DNA of 6,688 nt from Patescibacteria group bacterium (lineage in GTDB: Bacteria > Patescibacteriota > Minisyncoccia > JAHCSD01): contig JAHCSD010000037.1 of assembly GCA_018609185.1 (NCBI GenBank), forward strand, positions 1 to 6,688. Direction: 5' to 3'. How positions within the stretch are numbered: position 1 is the first letter of the stretch; the number at the start of each line of letters is the position of its first letter. This document shows, piece by piece, positions 1 to 5,162 of the stretch. A program made the translations under genes and the position numbers. The notes beneath the pieces were generated by a model, which did not search any database, was not told where the DNA came from, and was given only the letters and a program-made list of their open reading frames with translations.

Positions 1-1
1 A

Positions 2-547
2 TCTACGGATGCAGAAGAGATATTGAGCGCGGGGCTTGAGATAAGCCCTACCCGCGGGGAACTACTGTATGAAATAGGAGCGACCCAAATGTTCAAAAAA
101 GATTTTGAACAAGCAGAGGAATTTTTCAGACGAGCCCGGGATCTTGATCCGCGATTCCCTAAGGCATGGTGGTTCCTGGGGATTTCACAAATCGCCCAAG
201 GGGACCTCGAAAGCGCAAAAAATACGCTTGATACCGCAGCGGTGCTCGCCGCAGGCTACCCGCCACTTGGAGGATTTTCCCGGATGCCCGAAGCGTTTTG
301 GGTTTCGCTTGTGTATAGAAGGATAGGCTACCTCCCTGGCTCGCTTCAGTATTTTGAAAAACTCACCCAACTGTATTCTAATGAGGATACGTATTACTTG
401 GTTCTCGCGGGACTCTATGCGGGCGAGGGAATATATGATAAAGCCGGAGAAGCCGCGCGGGTGGCTGCAGAAATAAACCCAGAACTCGAGGAAGAAATTG
501 AGCAGTTTTTGATACAGCTTGAAAAACTCAAAGAGCCTCAAAACTAA
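2..547 (+). CDS. TPR-repeat protein, C-terminal part (5' end outside window)
   Basis: The frame is open to the left edge, so this is the C-terminal 181 or so residues of a longer protein; an internal TTG at 23 is probably not the true start. Several helix-turn-helix units of about 34 residues fit tetratricopeptide repeats: one ending in the typical RARDLDP, one around AWWFLGISQIAQGDLESAK, one around PEAFWVSLVYRRIGY, and one around YYLVLAGLYAGEGIYDKAGEAARVAAEINP. The tail is acidic and coiled-coil-like. TPRs are protein-protein interaction scaffolds; nothing catalytic is visible. In CPR genomes such a TPR tail often follows a membrane-bound O-antigen ligase/polymerase (Wzy-like) domain, but that domain would lie outside the window, so this is only a guess. 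A strong terminator follows within 4 nt, so the gene ends its transcript. Confidence 0.85.
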   Translation, partial: STDAEEILSAGLEISPTRGELLYEIGATQMFKKDFEQAEEFFRRARDLDPRFPKAWWFLGISQIAQGDLESAKNTLDTAAVLAAGYPPLGGFSRMPEAFWVSLVYRRIGYLPGSLQYFEKLTQLYSNEDTYYLVLAGLYAGEGIYDKAGEAARVAAEINPELEEEIEQFLIQLEKLKEPQN

Positions 548-550
548 CTA

Positions 551-582
551 AAAATGTTCGAAACTCGGTTTCGAACATTTTT
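551..582 (+). terminator. Rho-independent terminator of the TPR gene
   Basis: A perfect 14-bp stem (551-564 with 568-581) closed by a TCG loop is followed by a short T run at 578-582. It begins 3 nt after the TPR stop codon. The stem starts with AAAA, so it could also work on the minus strand, although no minus-strand gene ends here. Confidence 0.85.
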
Positions 583-682
583 ATAGGACCCGGAGAAGTT
601 GACTCCAATTCTAAAAGTCTTTAGTGAGTGCTAGTCTACCGGGCCCATTGTATTAATAACATGATTAGACGCTAGATTACAA

Positions 683-715
683 GCAAAGAGCCTCCAAAAA
701 ATGGGGGCTCTTTGC
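683..715. repeat. 13-bp hairpin without T tract
   Basis: The arms 683-695 and 703-715 pair over 13 bp with one G-U wobble, around an A-rich 7-nt loop. No T run follows on the plus strand, so it is not a canonical terminator there. Read on the minus strand the 3' arm ends in ctctttgcttgt, which is mildly T-rich. It may be a weak terminator or a structured RNA element. Confidence 0.6.
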
Positions 716-792
716 CGACTAGTAGAATTGTCCTCGCGCAAGGCGAGGGCACTCACTATCCCCATCCTAGCAGATAATGGTTTCCGTGTCAA

Positions 793-873
793 GCCAGGAA
801 GTAGAAATTCGACAATGTTTCGCTTTGCGAAACATACGCTTGCCAGCTGGCAGTCAAATTTTCACTTCCTGGC
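793..873. repeat. Inverted-repeat element folding as a three-way junction
   Basis: The outer arms 793-812 and 854-873 pair over about 20 positions with two mismatches and one G-U pair. They enclose two further hairpins: 815-835 (9-bp stem, TTT loop) and the palindrome tgccagctggca at 841-852. The outcome is a three-helix junction. An alternative pairing of cttgccag (839-846) with ctggcaag (869-876) exists. No coding potential is evident. It could be a small palindromic mobile repeat or part of a structured RNA. Confidence 0.6.
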
Positions 874-919
874 AAGTAATTGTAGCACCGGGTGTGGAAA
901 AATTGTTTTTATTCTCCTT

Positions 920-961
920 CGCCCAGAATACCTCGCCGCTTGCGGCGAGAATGAATGGGCG
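920..961. repeat. Two-tier hairpin
   Basis: An 8-bp inner stem (ctcgccgc 932-939 with gcggcgag 942-949, 2-nt TT apex that would open to a slightly larger loop) sits inside an outer 6-bp stem (cgccca 920-925 with tgggcg 956-961). Internal unpaired segments of 6 nt separate the tiers. No T run follows. Confidence 0.5.
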
Positions 962-1043
962 TCGTGGAATACTAGTGTAACAAATTGGAACGCATGGCTT
1001 CGGAAGAATGAATCCAGTCTTCGTATGGACGATAAGGAGAATA

Positions 1044-1072
1044 ACCCTTCCGTAGCCTTGGCGAAGGAGGGT
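1044..1072. repeat. Imperfect palindrome
   Basis: The segment from acccttcc to gaaggagggt pairs imperfectly (accct with agggt, cttc with gaag as alternatives) around a GCCTTGGC core. Its wording resembles short palindromes I recall being dispersed between genes in CPR genomes; that recollection is unchecked. Confidence 0.4.
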
Positions 1073-1091
1073 GATGTATAAATAGAGGATA

Positions 1092-1112
1092 CCCCACCGC
1101 TTTGCGGTGGGG
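1092..1112. repeat. 9-bp perfect hairpin overlapping a promoter
   Basis: ccccaccgc (1092-1100) pairs perfectly with gcggtgggg (1104-1112) around TTT. The right arm contains the candidate -35 box of the protease gene, so the palindrome could be a protein binding site or merely a repeat that donated a -35 box. Confidence 0.6.
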
Positions 1113-1129
1113 AGGATTCATGCTATAAT
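1102..1129 (+). promoter_or_regulatory. Extended -10 promoter of the metalloprotease gene
   Basis: A perfect TATAAT at 1124-1129 is preceded by TGC, giving the extended -10 TGCTATAAT. A weak -35 (TTGCGG, 1102-1107) lies 16 nt upstream. Only 6 nt separate the -10 box from the ATG at 1136, so transcription should start at or next to the start codon. No Shine-Dalgarno sequence is present, as expected of a leaderless message. Confidence 0.7.
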
Positions 1130-1135
1130 AAAGTA

Positions 1136-2839
1136 ATGAGACGAATTGTTCCTGTTTTGTTCCTTGCGGCAAGTTTATTCTTTATCTTTGCTTCTTATGC
1201 CAGTGCAGGAGAGGCGTTTTTTGTTGATTCGAACTATGACTGGATAGCAAGAACCCAAATCACCGCAACTCTTCATAAAGAGTCACAGCATGCCTACTGG
1301 TATGTTGAAGATGAATACTGGTTAAGCCTTTCAGTGGGAGAGCAAAACAGTGTAACGCAGGCGATTGAGGAGCTTGGTAAAGAATTTGACAGCACTATTT
1401 ACCCGGGCCTTATAAATCTTCTTGGGGACATATGGTCACCCGGTATTGATAATGATCCCCGGGTAACCATTTTGCTTACGCGGCTAATTGAAACCGCAGG
1501 TGGGTATTTTAATACTAATGACGAGCATCCACAATCGAAAATTTCTACGAGCAACGAGCGCGAGATGTTTTATATTAACGCTCGTTTTATCACGGCTGAC
1601 CGTATGAAGAGTTTCATTGCCCATGAGTTTCAACACCTTATTACGTATTATCAAAAAAATGTCTTGCGTGAAGTAGATGATGATATTTGGCTCAATGAGA
1701 CACGTTCAGAAGTTGCGCCAACCTTGTTGGGGTATGACAGTCCGTATGCAGGGGGTAACCTTGAGCGTCGAGTTTCAGTGTTTCTCTCGCGTCCCTCGGA
1801 TTCGTTGATTGAATGGAGGAACCTGGGCCCCGATTATGCCGTAGTGAATTTGTTTGGGCAGTATCTGTTGGACCACTACGGCAAGGAGCTATTCCGTGAG
1901 ATTCTCCAAACGGATAAAGTGGGTATTGCAAGTATTAACGAAGCACTTGCTCGCCTTGGGCATCGGATCACTTTTTCAGATATTTTTACCAACTGGACCA
2001 TCACCAATCTTATAAATAACTGCAATGTACTTCCCTCGAATACGTATTGCTATTTAAACCCCAACCTTAACCATGAAAATCTTCACATCACGTTTCAGGA
2101 TCCCTATTCTTCCGGCGGGCGCATCACCCAGGTTGACTCTCTTAAAGACTGGGAGGCAGTATGGCAGGAGTATACCCCCGGCTCCGGGATTTCTAAGCAT
2201 GTGGTCGAGATAGGCTTCATTTCTTTTGTAAAAGATCCTGTTTTCCGCGTTCCGTACGTGATCACAAAAGCTACGGGCGAGAGCGAAGTCGCATTTGTGA
2301 ATCTAGTTTCGGATGAAACCAGGGGAGTTTCAGGAAAGTCCTATGTCGAGGAATTTGGGAAGGATGTCTCCCGTGTGGTAGTTATTCTTTCAAATCAGAC
2401 AAACGTTAATCCTCGAGACGTACAAGATATTTCTTACACGCTTACCGTAGAGCTTCTTGAAAAGCGTCCGCTCCTTGTGATTCCTTCCTATCCCGACGGA
2501 TCGTTGCTTCGTGCAAGCGGAGAAGAGAATGTATATGTTATTAGAGGGAATTACAAACGCTGGATTCCTTCTGCTGATATATTTGAAAGCTACGAGCATC
2601 TGAATTGGGAAGATATCATCGAAGTTGGTCAAGAGGTACTCGATTACTACCAAGATTCTACCCTGGTAAGAGCTGAAGGAGACGAGCGTGTATATGAGAT
2701 AGAGCGGGGTGCGGTGAAACACTGGCTTCGCATCTCGGGCGAAGAGTTTTCTCTGTCTGGTAGAGAATGGGGGAGTGTGTTTATAATCAATGAAAGGGAG
2801 CGGGATTGGTATTATCCAGGGGTGGATATAAGGGCTTGA
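1136..2839 (+). CDS. Secreted zinc metalloprotease (gluzincin, M30-like) with two C-terminal surface repeats
   Basis: The 567-residue protein starts with a signal peptide (basic MRR, hydrophobic core, cleavage likely after ASA near residue 24), so it is exported. The catalytic signature HEFQH is at 163-167, with a probable third zinc ligand in WLNE at E188. A conserved-looking SNEREM stretch at 139-144 precedes it. This layout (SNEREM, HEFQH, about 20 residues, NE) resembles hyicolysin-type M30 peptidases. The middle part (about 330-450) looks like a beta-rich domain. Residues about 452-505 and 506-563 are two diverged copies of a repeat with the pattern DGSLLRASG, VYVI, KRWIPS, which I know from CPR surface proteins. 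There is no sortase motif or transmembrane anchor after the signal peptide. The start is set by the signal peptide and by the -10 box 6 nt upstream. The substrate is unknown. The catalytic class is fairly sure, the exact family less so. Confidence 0.85.
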   Translation: MRRIVPVLFLAASLFFIFASYASAGEAFFVDSNYDWIARTQITATLHKESQHAYWYVEDEYWLSLSVGEQNSVTQAIEELGKEFDSTIYPGLINLLGDIWSPGIDNDPRVTILLTRLIETAGGYFNTNDEHPQSKISTSNEREMFYINARFITADRMKSFIAHEFQHLITYYQKNVLREVDDDIWLNETRSEVAPTLLGYDSPYAGGNLERRVSVFLSRPSDSLIEWRNLGPDYAVVNLFGQYLLDHYGKELFREILQTDKVGIASINEALARLGHRITFSDIFTNWTITNLINNCNVLPSNTYCYLNPNLNHENLHITFQDPYSSGGRITQVDSLKDWEAVWQEYTPGSGISKHVVEIGFISFVKDPVFRVPYVITKATGESEVAFVNLVSDETRGVSGKSYVEEFGKDVSRVVVILSNQTNVNPRDVQDISYTLTVELLEKRPLLVIPSYPDGSLLRASGEENVYVIRGNYKRWIPSADIFESYEHLNWEDIIEVGQEVLDYYQDSTLVRAEGDERVYEIERGAVKHWLRISGEEFSLSGREWGSVFIINERERDWYYPGVDIRA

Positions 2840-2846
2840 CCCAAGA

Positions 2847-2863
2847 GTCCGCTCGAGGCGGAC
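2847..2863. repeat. Short hairpin after the protease gene
   Basis: gtccgc (2847-2852) pairs with gcggac (2858-2863) around TCGAG, 7 nt after the protease stop. No T run follows, so termination here would not be canonical. Confidence 0.45.
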
Positions 2864-2885
2864 GGCGGATTGGCTGTCAAACCTT

Positions 2886-2928
2886 ACCCCGTTAGATGAG
2901 CGAGCTTGTGAGCTCTATCTAACGGGGT
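2886..2928. repeat. Long hairpin between protease and hpf
   Basis: A perfect 12-bp stem (2886-2897 with 2917-2928) continues after a single bulge into gagc/gctc (2898-2901 or 2902-2905 with 2912-2915). No T run follows on either strand. It may be a rho-independent-like terminator lacking its U tract, an mRNA 3'-end stabiliser for the protease message, or a dispersed palindrome. Confidence 0.6.
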
Positions 2929-2935
2929 GCTCACT

Positions 2936-2985
2936 GTTCTAACAACTCAACGCCACAAACAAGTTTGTTCGTTTCGTTGAGAACA
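2936..2985 (+). promoter_or_regulatory. Structured leader directly upstream of hpf
   Basis: Three nested pairings lie just before the ATG at 2991: tgttct (2935-2940) with agaaca (2980-2985), or alternatively ctcaacg (2946-2952) with cgttgag (2975-2981), and acaaa with tttgt inside (2955-2959 with 2964-2968). No Shine-Dalgarno sequence and no convincing promoter are visible in this gap. How hpf is expressed is therefore unclear; structured-leader control is inference. Confidence 0.4.
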
Positions 2986-2990
2986 CTGGC

Positions 2991-3404
2991 ATGAAACTTA
3001 ATATCAAAGCAACAAATTTCAAACTTACTCCTATACTTCGTCAGTATGTTGAGGATAAATTGGGCCGTGATCTTGAAAAATACCTTGAAGGTATTGGATT
3101 TGAGGCCGAGGCCTGGATTGAGGTGGGGAAGACGAGTAAGCATCACCATAAGGGTGAGGTTTTTAGGGCGGAAGCGCAAATCAAGCTTCCCGGAAAAAGC
3201 ACTCTGCGAGCAGAGGCGCAAGATGTTGATATTCACATTGCGATAGATCGAGTACGCGACAAAATTGCGCGTGAACTAAGGAAATACAAGGGTAAGCGAT
3301 CTGCCCAATACAAACGAGGTGCACGAAAAGCAAAGAAGGATCTTAAGCTTGACCCGAGTGCGCGGTTTTATCGAAAGGGGAGGGTGCGGGAAGAAGGGGT
3401 GTAG
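2991..3404 (+). CDS. hpf: Ribosome hibernation promoting factor (HPF/RaiA/YfiA family, short form)
   Basis: HPF binds in the mRNA/tRNA channel of the 30S subunit and stores ribosomes in an inactive state during slow growth. The 137-residue protein matches the family: IKATNFKLTPILRQYVEDKL at the N terminus (strand 1 and helix 1, residues 5-24), the central HHHKGEVFRAEAQIKLPGK (51-69), and LRAEAQDVDIHIAIDRVRDKIARELRKYKGK (72-102), the helix-2 region. It lacks the C-terminal dimerisation domain of long HPF (about 180 or more residues), so by length it is the short type. The last 37 residues form a very basic tail (KRGARKAKK, FYRKGR), presumably RNA-contacting. There is no ribosome binding site before the ATG; the start is fixed by the conserved N-terminal strand. 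secA follows 2.9 kb downstream instead of next door. Confidence 0.93.
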   Translation: MKLNIKATNFKLTPILRQYVEDKLGRDLEKYLEGIGFEAEAWIEVGKTSKHHHKGEVFRAEAQIKLPGKSTLRAEAQDVDIHIAIDRVRDKIARELRKYKGKRSAQYKRGARKAKKDLKLDPSARFYRKGRVREEGV

Positions 3405-3408
3405 GGGC

Positions 3409-3585
3409 GATGGATGTATTCCCTTTTTCACTACGCTTCGATTCGGACAACTAACCACTCGTTGCGTTTAACGCAAAAATTGAACTCGTCCCGACTGCGT
3501 CGTGACTCAAACAGCAATTTTTACTACTCCACTCATGTAGTTGTAACCGAATCTCCGCTATTGTTCAAAAGGGAATACATCCATC
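3409..3585. repeat. 177-nt fold-back element with 19-bp perfect terminal inverted repeats (MITE-like)
   Basis: The ends 3409-3427 and 3567-3585 are perfect inverted repeats of 19 bp. Further in, 3440-3453 pairs with 3538-3553 (14 bp with a 2-nt bulge), aaaaattg 3475-3482 pairs with caattttt 3515-3522, and the centre 3488-3506 folds as gtc-n-cgac/gtcg-n-gac with a TGC loop. The whole element can thus form one long interrupted hairpin. It begins 4 nt after the hpf stop codon. There is no transposase and no credible ORF. Flanks show only shared G-runs, not a clear target duplication. This form fits a non-autonomous miniature inverted-repeat element or a large structured 3' UTR. The open frame at 3414-3638 across it is not considered coding. 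Confidence 0.75.
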
Positions 3586-3587
3586 TT

Positions 3588-3691
3588 GGGGGAGGAGAAA
3601 TACGGCGCTTTTTGAAGCCTATCTCGTACAGTCTTTAGGGGGTAGGAGAGAGACGGCGCTTTTCGGAACCTACTCCTGCACGATCTTTGAT
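3588..3691. repeat. Two diverged tandem copies of a ~51-nt unit
   Basis: Copy 1 (3588-3638) and copy 2 (3639-3691) share GGGGG, AGGAGA, the 11-mer acggcgctttt (3602-3612 and 3653-3663, offset 51), CCTA and TCTTT in the same order, at roughly 70% identity by eye. A third GGGG at 3692-3695 follows in phase. No coding frame is supported. The unit begins 3 nt after the fold-back element, so the two may be parts of one larger insertion. Together they fill most of the 420-nt gap between hpf and the lipoprotein genes. Confidence 0.6.
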
Positions 3692-3711
3692 GGGGAAGAG
3701 AGGTTGATTTG

Positions 3712-3731
3712 AATCCCGCCCCGGGATTTTT
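3712..3731 (+). terminator. Rho-independent terminator upstream of the lipoprotein operon
   Basis: aatcccg (3712-3718) pairs with cgggatt (3722-3728) around CCC, followed by TTTTT to 3731 and more T after one G. It would end transcripts coming from hpf through the repeat elements, so the lipoprotein genes rely on their own promoter just downstream. Confidence 0.8.
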
Positions 3732-3743
3732 GTTTTGAAAACC

Positions 3744-3772
3744 TTGACAGGATTAAATAATTGTGATAAACT
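3744..3772 (+). promoter_or_regulatory. Sigma-70-type promoter of the lipoprotein operon
   Basis: A perfect TTGACA (3744-3749) is followed after 17 nt by TAAACT (3767-3772, 4/6 match), with the extended -10 TG at 3764-3765. Transcription should start near 3779, giving a leader of about 46 nt. The same DNA supports GATAAA as an alternative -10 at a shorter spacing. Confidence 0.75.
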
Positions 3773-3776
3773 ACGA

Positions 3777-3817
3777 TGTTCCACATTGGAACAAGATTTA
3801 GTTCCTTGAGAAAGGAG
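3777..3817 (+). promoter_or_regulatory. Lipoprotein operon leader with mutually exclusive hairpins and masked RBS
   Basis: Segment 1 (tgttcc, 3777-3782) pairs with segment 2 (ggaaca, 3788-3793). Segment 3 (ttcctt, 3802-3807) pairs with the Shine-Dalgarno aaggag (3812-3817) under a GNRA-type GAGA loop. Segment 2 can instead pair with gttcc at 3801-3805, which would break both hairpins and free the ribosome site. The RBS sits 7 nt before the ATG at 3825. A switch is inferred from complementarity only. Confidence 0.5.
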
Positions 3818-3824
3818 TAGGCAG

Positions 3825-4409
3825 ATGATTCGAACTGTTACCTTGTTCGTTTTTGGTATTTTGGGTGTTAGCCTGTTTTTCCTATCTGTAGGATGTGGCT
3901 CTTCCGACTCATCTCGCAGTACAGAGGAAGAAGTTTTAGATAAGCAGGTAGGAAATGCAGAAATTGTTATAGATTACCAGGAATATCTGCTAAGGTATAC
4001 CTACAAATTAACCACAGAAAAAGAAGAATGGAATATCTGGTCCGAGGATAGATCTATCCCAATCCTTCTGACGTTTGAATTTAAGGAAGCCTCTTTCGGC
4101 GCTCAAAATAGTTACCATTGGGAGGTAAGGGATGGAGATTGGAATCGTCTGTTCACCATCCATGTATACACATACGGAGAAAGACGAATTAACGGAACTC
4201 TTTACGCGCACGACGCGGAAAACAACGTTCCGCTCCTTACCAAGGAAGGCATCATCGCATCTATATTGCACGGAGAAAACAGGAGTACACTTCCAGCAGA
4301 AAAAGGCAGTATCAAAATTGAACTGGATCGAGACGTGAAAGAAGAACTCCTTAGCGTTTCACAATCCATTCTTAATCAAGCAGAAGCCTATAAAGGAAAG
4401 GGGGACTAA
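3825..4409 (+). CDS. Putative lipoprotein, unknown function (first of a pair)
   Basis: The 194-residue protein has a lipoprotein signal: MIR, a hydrophobic stretch, then LSVGC with the lipidated cysteine at residue 24 followed by GSSDSS. It should be Sec-exported and anchored by lipid in the outer face of the cytoplasmic membrane. After a Ser/Glu-rich linker, the body alternates short beta-like stretches (EIVIDYQEYLLRYTYKL, IPILLTFEFKEA, LFTIHVYTYGERRINGTLY) and ends in a helix (DVKEELLSVSQSILNQAEAYKG). I do not recognise a family or catalytic motif. The AAGGAG site 7 nt upstream and the lipobox fix the start. The next gene starts on the base after this stop codon, so the two are surely co-transcribed and probably translationally coupled. 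Confidence 0.85.
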   Translation: MIRTVTLFVFGILGVSLFFLSVGCGSSDSSRSTEEEVLDKQVGNAEIVIDYQEYLLRYTYKLTTEKEEWNIWSEDRSIPILLTFEFKEASFGAQNSYHWEVRDGDWNRLFTIHVYTYGERRINGTLYAHDAENNVPLLTKEGIIASILHGENRSTLPAEKGSIKIELDRDVKEELLSVSQSILNQAEAYKGKGD

Positions 4410-5051
4410 ATGCAAAAGGTAATCGGACTTCTGCTTCTCTTCGCTTCGGTTGCATTTCTAGGTGTTGCGTGTGGTGAGAACGATGGTATTAAAGTAACAA
4501 AACACTCCTCGTACACAGAAACAGAGGTTGGTGACGTTCTTGTTACGCTTTATGAAGACGGACCAACATATACCGCCAAGCTGTCTATAACCGAGTACGA
4601 GAAGAATATATATTGGGACCTCGATTTTTCTGAAAAGGATATAAGAAGTATCAGCATCTCTGACTTTGGGAAAGATGGTGTCATTGATGAGTTTCGTGTT
4701 GGTGAAAGATTTGGAGAAAATGACCTTCTCTACTTTTACCTCTCCGTCAATGTCACAGAAGACGGAACCGTCGAAGGTCTTCTCGAGGTTCGTCCAGTTT
4801 CTCATCGGAAAGGCTTGTCGCCCAATCTCGAAATGATGCTTTCTGAACTCGACACAAACTTTACAGAAAAAAACTTGGTTGCAAATGAACTAATCTGGTA
4901 TAGTATTAACGAACATCAAGAGAATAACGGTATTACTGGTTCTATCGTCTGGCTGGACATCCCTCTTTCCCAAAGAGCCGTTTACTTACTCTTTGAACAA
5001 GCAAGATTTATCTTCGCTCAACTTCAAACCCAAAACATACAATTAAATTAA
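4410..5051 (+). CDS. Putative lipoprotein, unknown function (second of a pair)
   Basis: The 213-residue protein starts with MQK, a leucine-rich core and GVAC, giving a lipobox with Cys21 followed by GEND. It is therefore predicted to be an exported, lipid-anchored protein. The ATG follows the upstream stop with zero gap, and its ribosome site is the purine run (aaggaaaggggg) inside the end of the first gene. The body follows the same plan as its neighbour: GDVLVTLYEDGPTYTAKL parallels GNAEIVIDYQEYLLRYTYKL, LLYFYLSVNVTEDGTVEGLLE parallels LFTIHVYTYGERRINGTLY, and both end in a helix. The pair may be distant paralogues. I recognise no known domain. A terminator follows 18 nt downstream. Confidence 0.85.
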   Translation: MQKVIGLLLLFASVAFLGVACGENDGIKVTKHSSYTETEVGDVLVTLYEDGPTYTAKLSITEYEKNIYWDLDFSEKDIRSISISDFGKDGVIDEFRVGERFGENDLLYFYLSVNVTEDGTVEGLLEVRPVSHRKGLSPNLEMMLSELDTNFTEKNLVANELIWYSINEHQENNGITGSIVWLDIPLSQRAVYLLFEQARFIFAQLQTQNIQLN

Positions 5052-5069
5052 CTCCTTTATCAGGAAGCC

Positions 5070-5099
5070 AAGCGGCAACCAACACGGAAGCCGCTTTTT
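5070..5099 (+). terminator. Rho-independent terminator of the lipoprotein operon
   Basis: aagcggc (5070-5076) pairs with gccgctt (5090-5096) around a 13-nt loop, and the T run extends to 5099. It resembles in sequence the terminator of the downstream enzyme gene (6168-6193). Confidence 0.8.
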
Positions 5100-5162
5100 C
5101 ATTTCTTTACACGTATTCAGCGTCATGTTATGGTTTATGGGATAGTTCTTTGATAAAGAGGC

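Larger units (their letters stand above)
583..1135. other. Gene-free stretch rich in inverted repeats
   Basis: I find no credible gene here. The longest open frame (701-1081, plus) has no ribosome binding site, no recognisable domain and a composition unlike the neighbours. The stretch holds at least seven hairpins: 587-593 with 639-645 (one mismatch), 683-715, 732-748 (cctcgc/gcgagg), the three-way fold at 793-873, 920-961, 1044-1072 and 1092-1112. It also holds two inverted repeats that interlock: 606-613 with 723-730, and 622-631 with 749-758. I looked for tmRNA, RNase P RNA, SRP RNA and tRNA signatures and saw none. It could be an unrecognised structured RNA, or a graveyard of small palindromic repeat elements. 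The last 35 nt hold the promoter of the downstream protease gene. Confidence 0.6.

Noticed and set aside
586..646. Possible tRNA-like fold closed by ggacccgg/ccgggcc
   Set aside because: No T-loop GGTTCGAATCC-type sequence, no proper acceptor or anticodon arm.
701..1081. 126-codon open frame on the plus strand
   Set aside because: No ribosome site, no domain, poor protein-like composition, and its sequence is made of hairpin arms; it looks like chance openness of a repeat-rich region.
2390..2722. Minus-strand open frame of 110 codons, and similar minus-strand frames elsewhere
   Set aside because: They lie opposite well-supported plus-strand genes with clear signal peptides or motifs; none shows a domain or start signals.
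2870..2897. TTGGCT with TTAGAT as an hpf promoter
   Set aside because: Weak matches to both boxes, and the -10 lies inside the long hairpin stem; not better than chance.
3414..3638. 74-codon open frame after hpf
   Set aside because: It spans the fold-back element and half of the tandem repeat, so its content is explained by the repeats; no ribosome site or domain.
3588..3695. CRISPR-like array
   Set aside because: Only two diverged copies that abut with no unique spacers between them and no cas genes.
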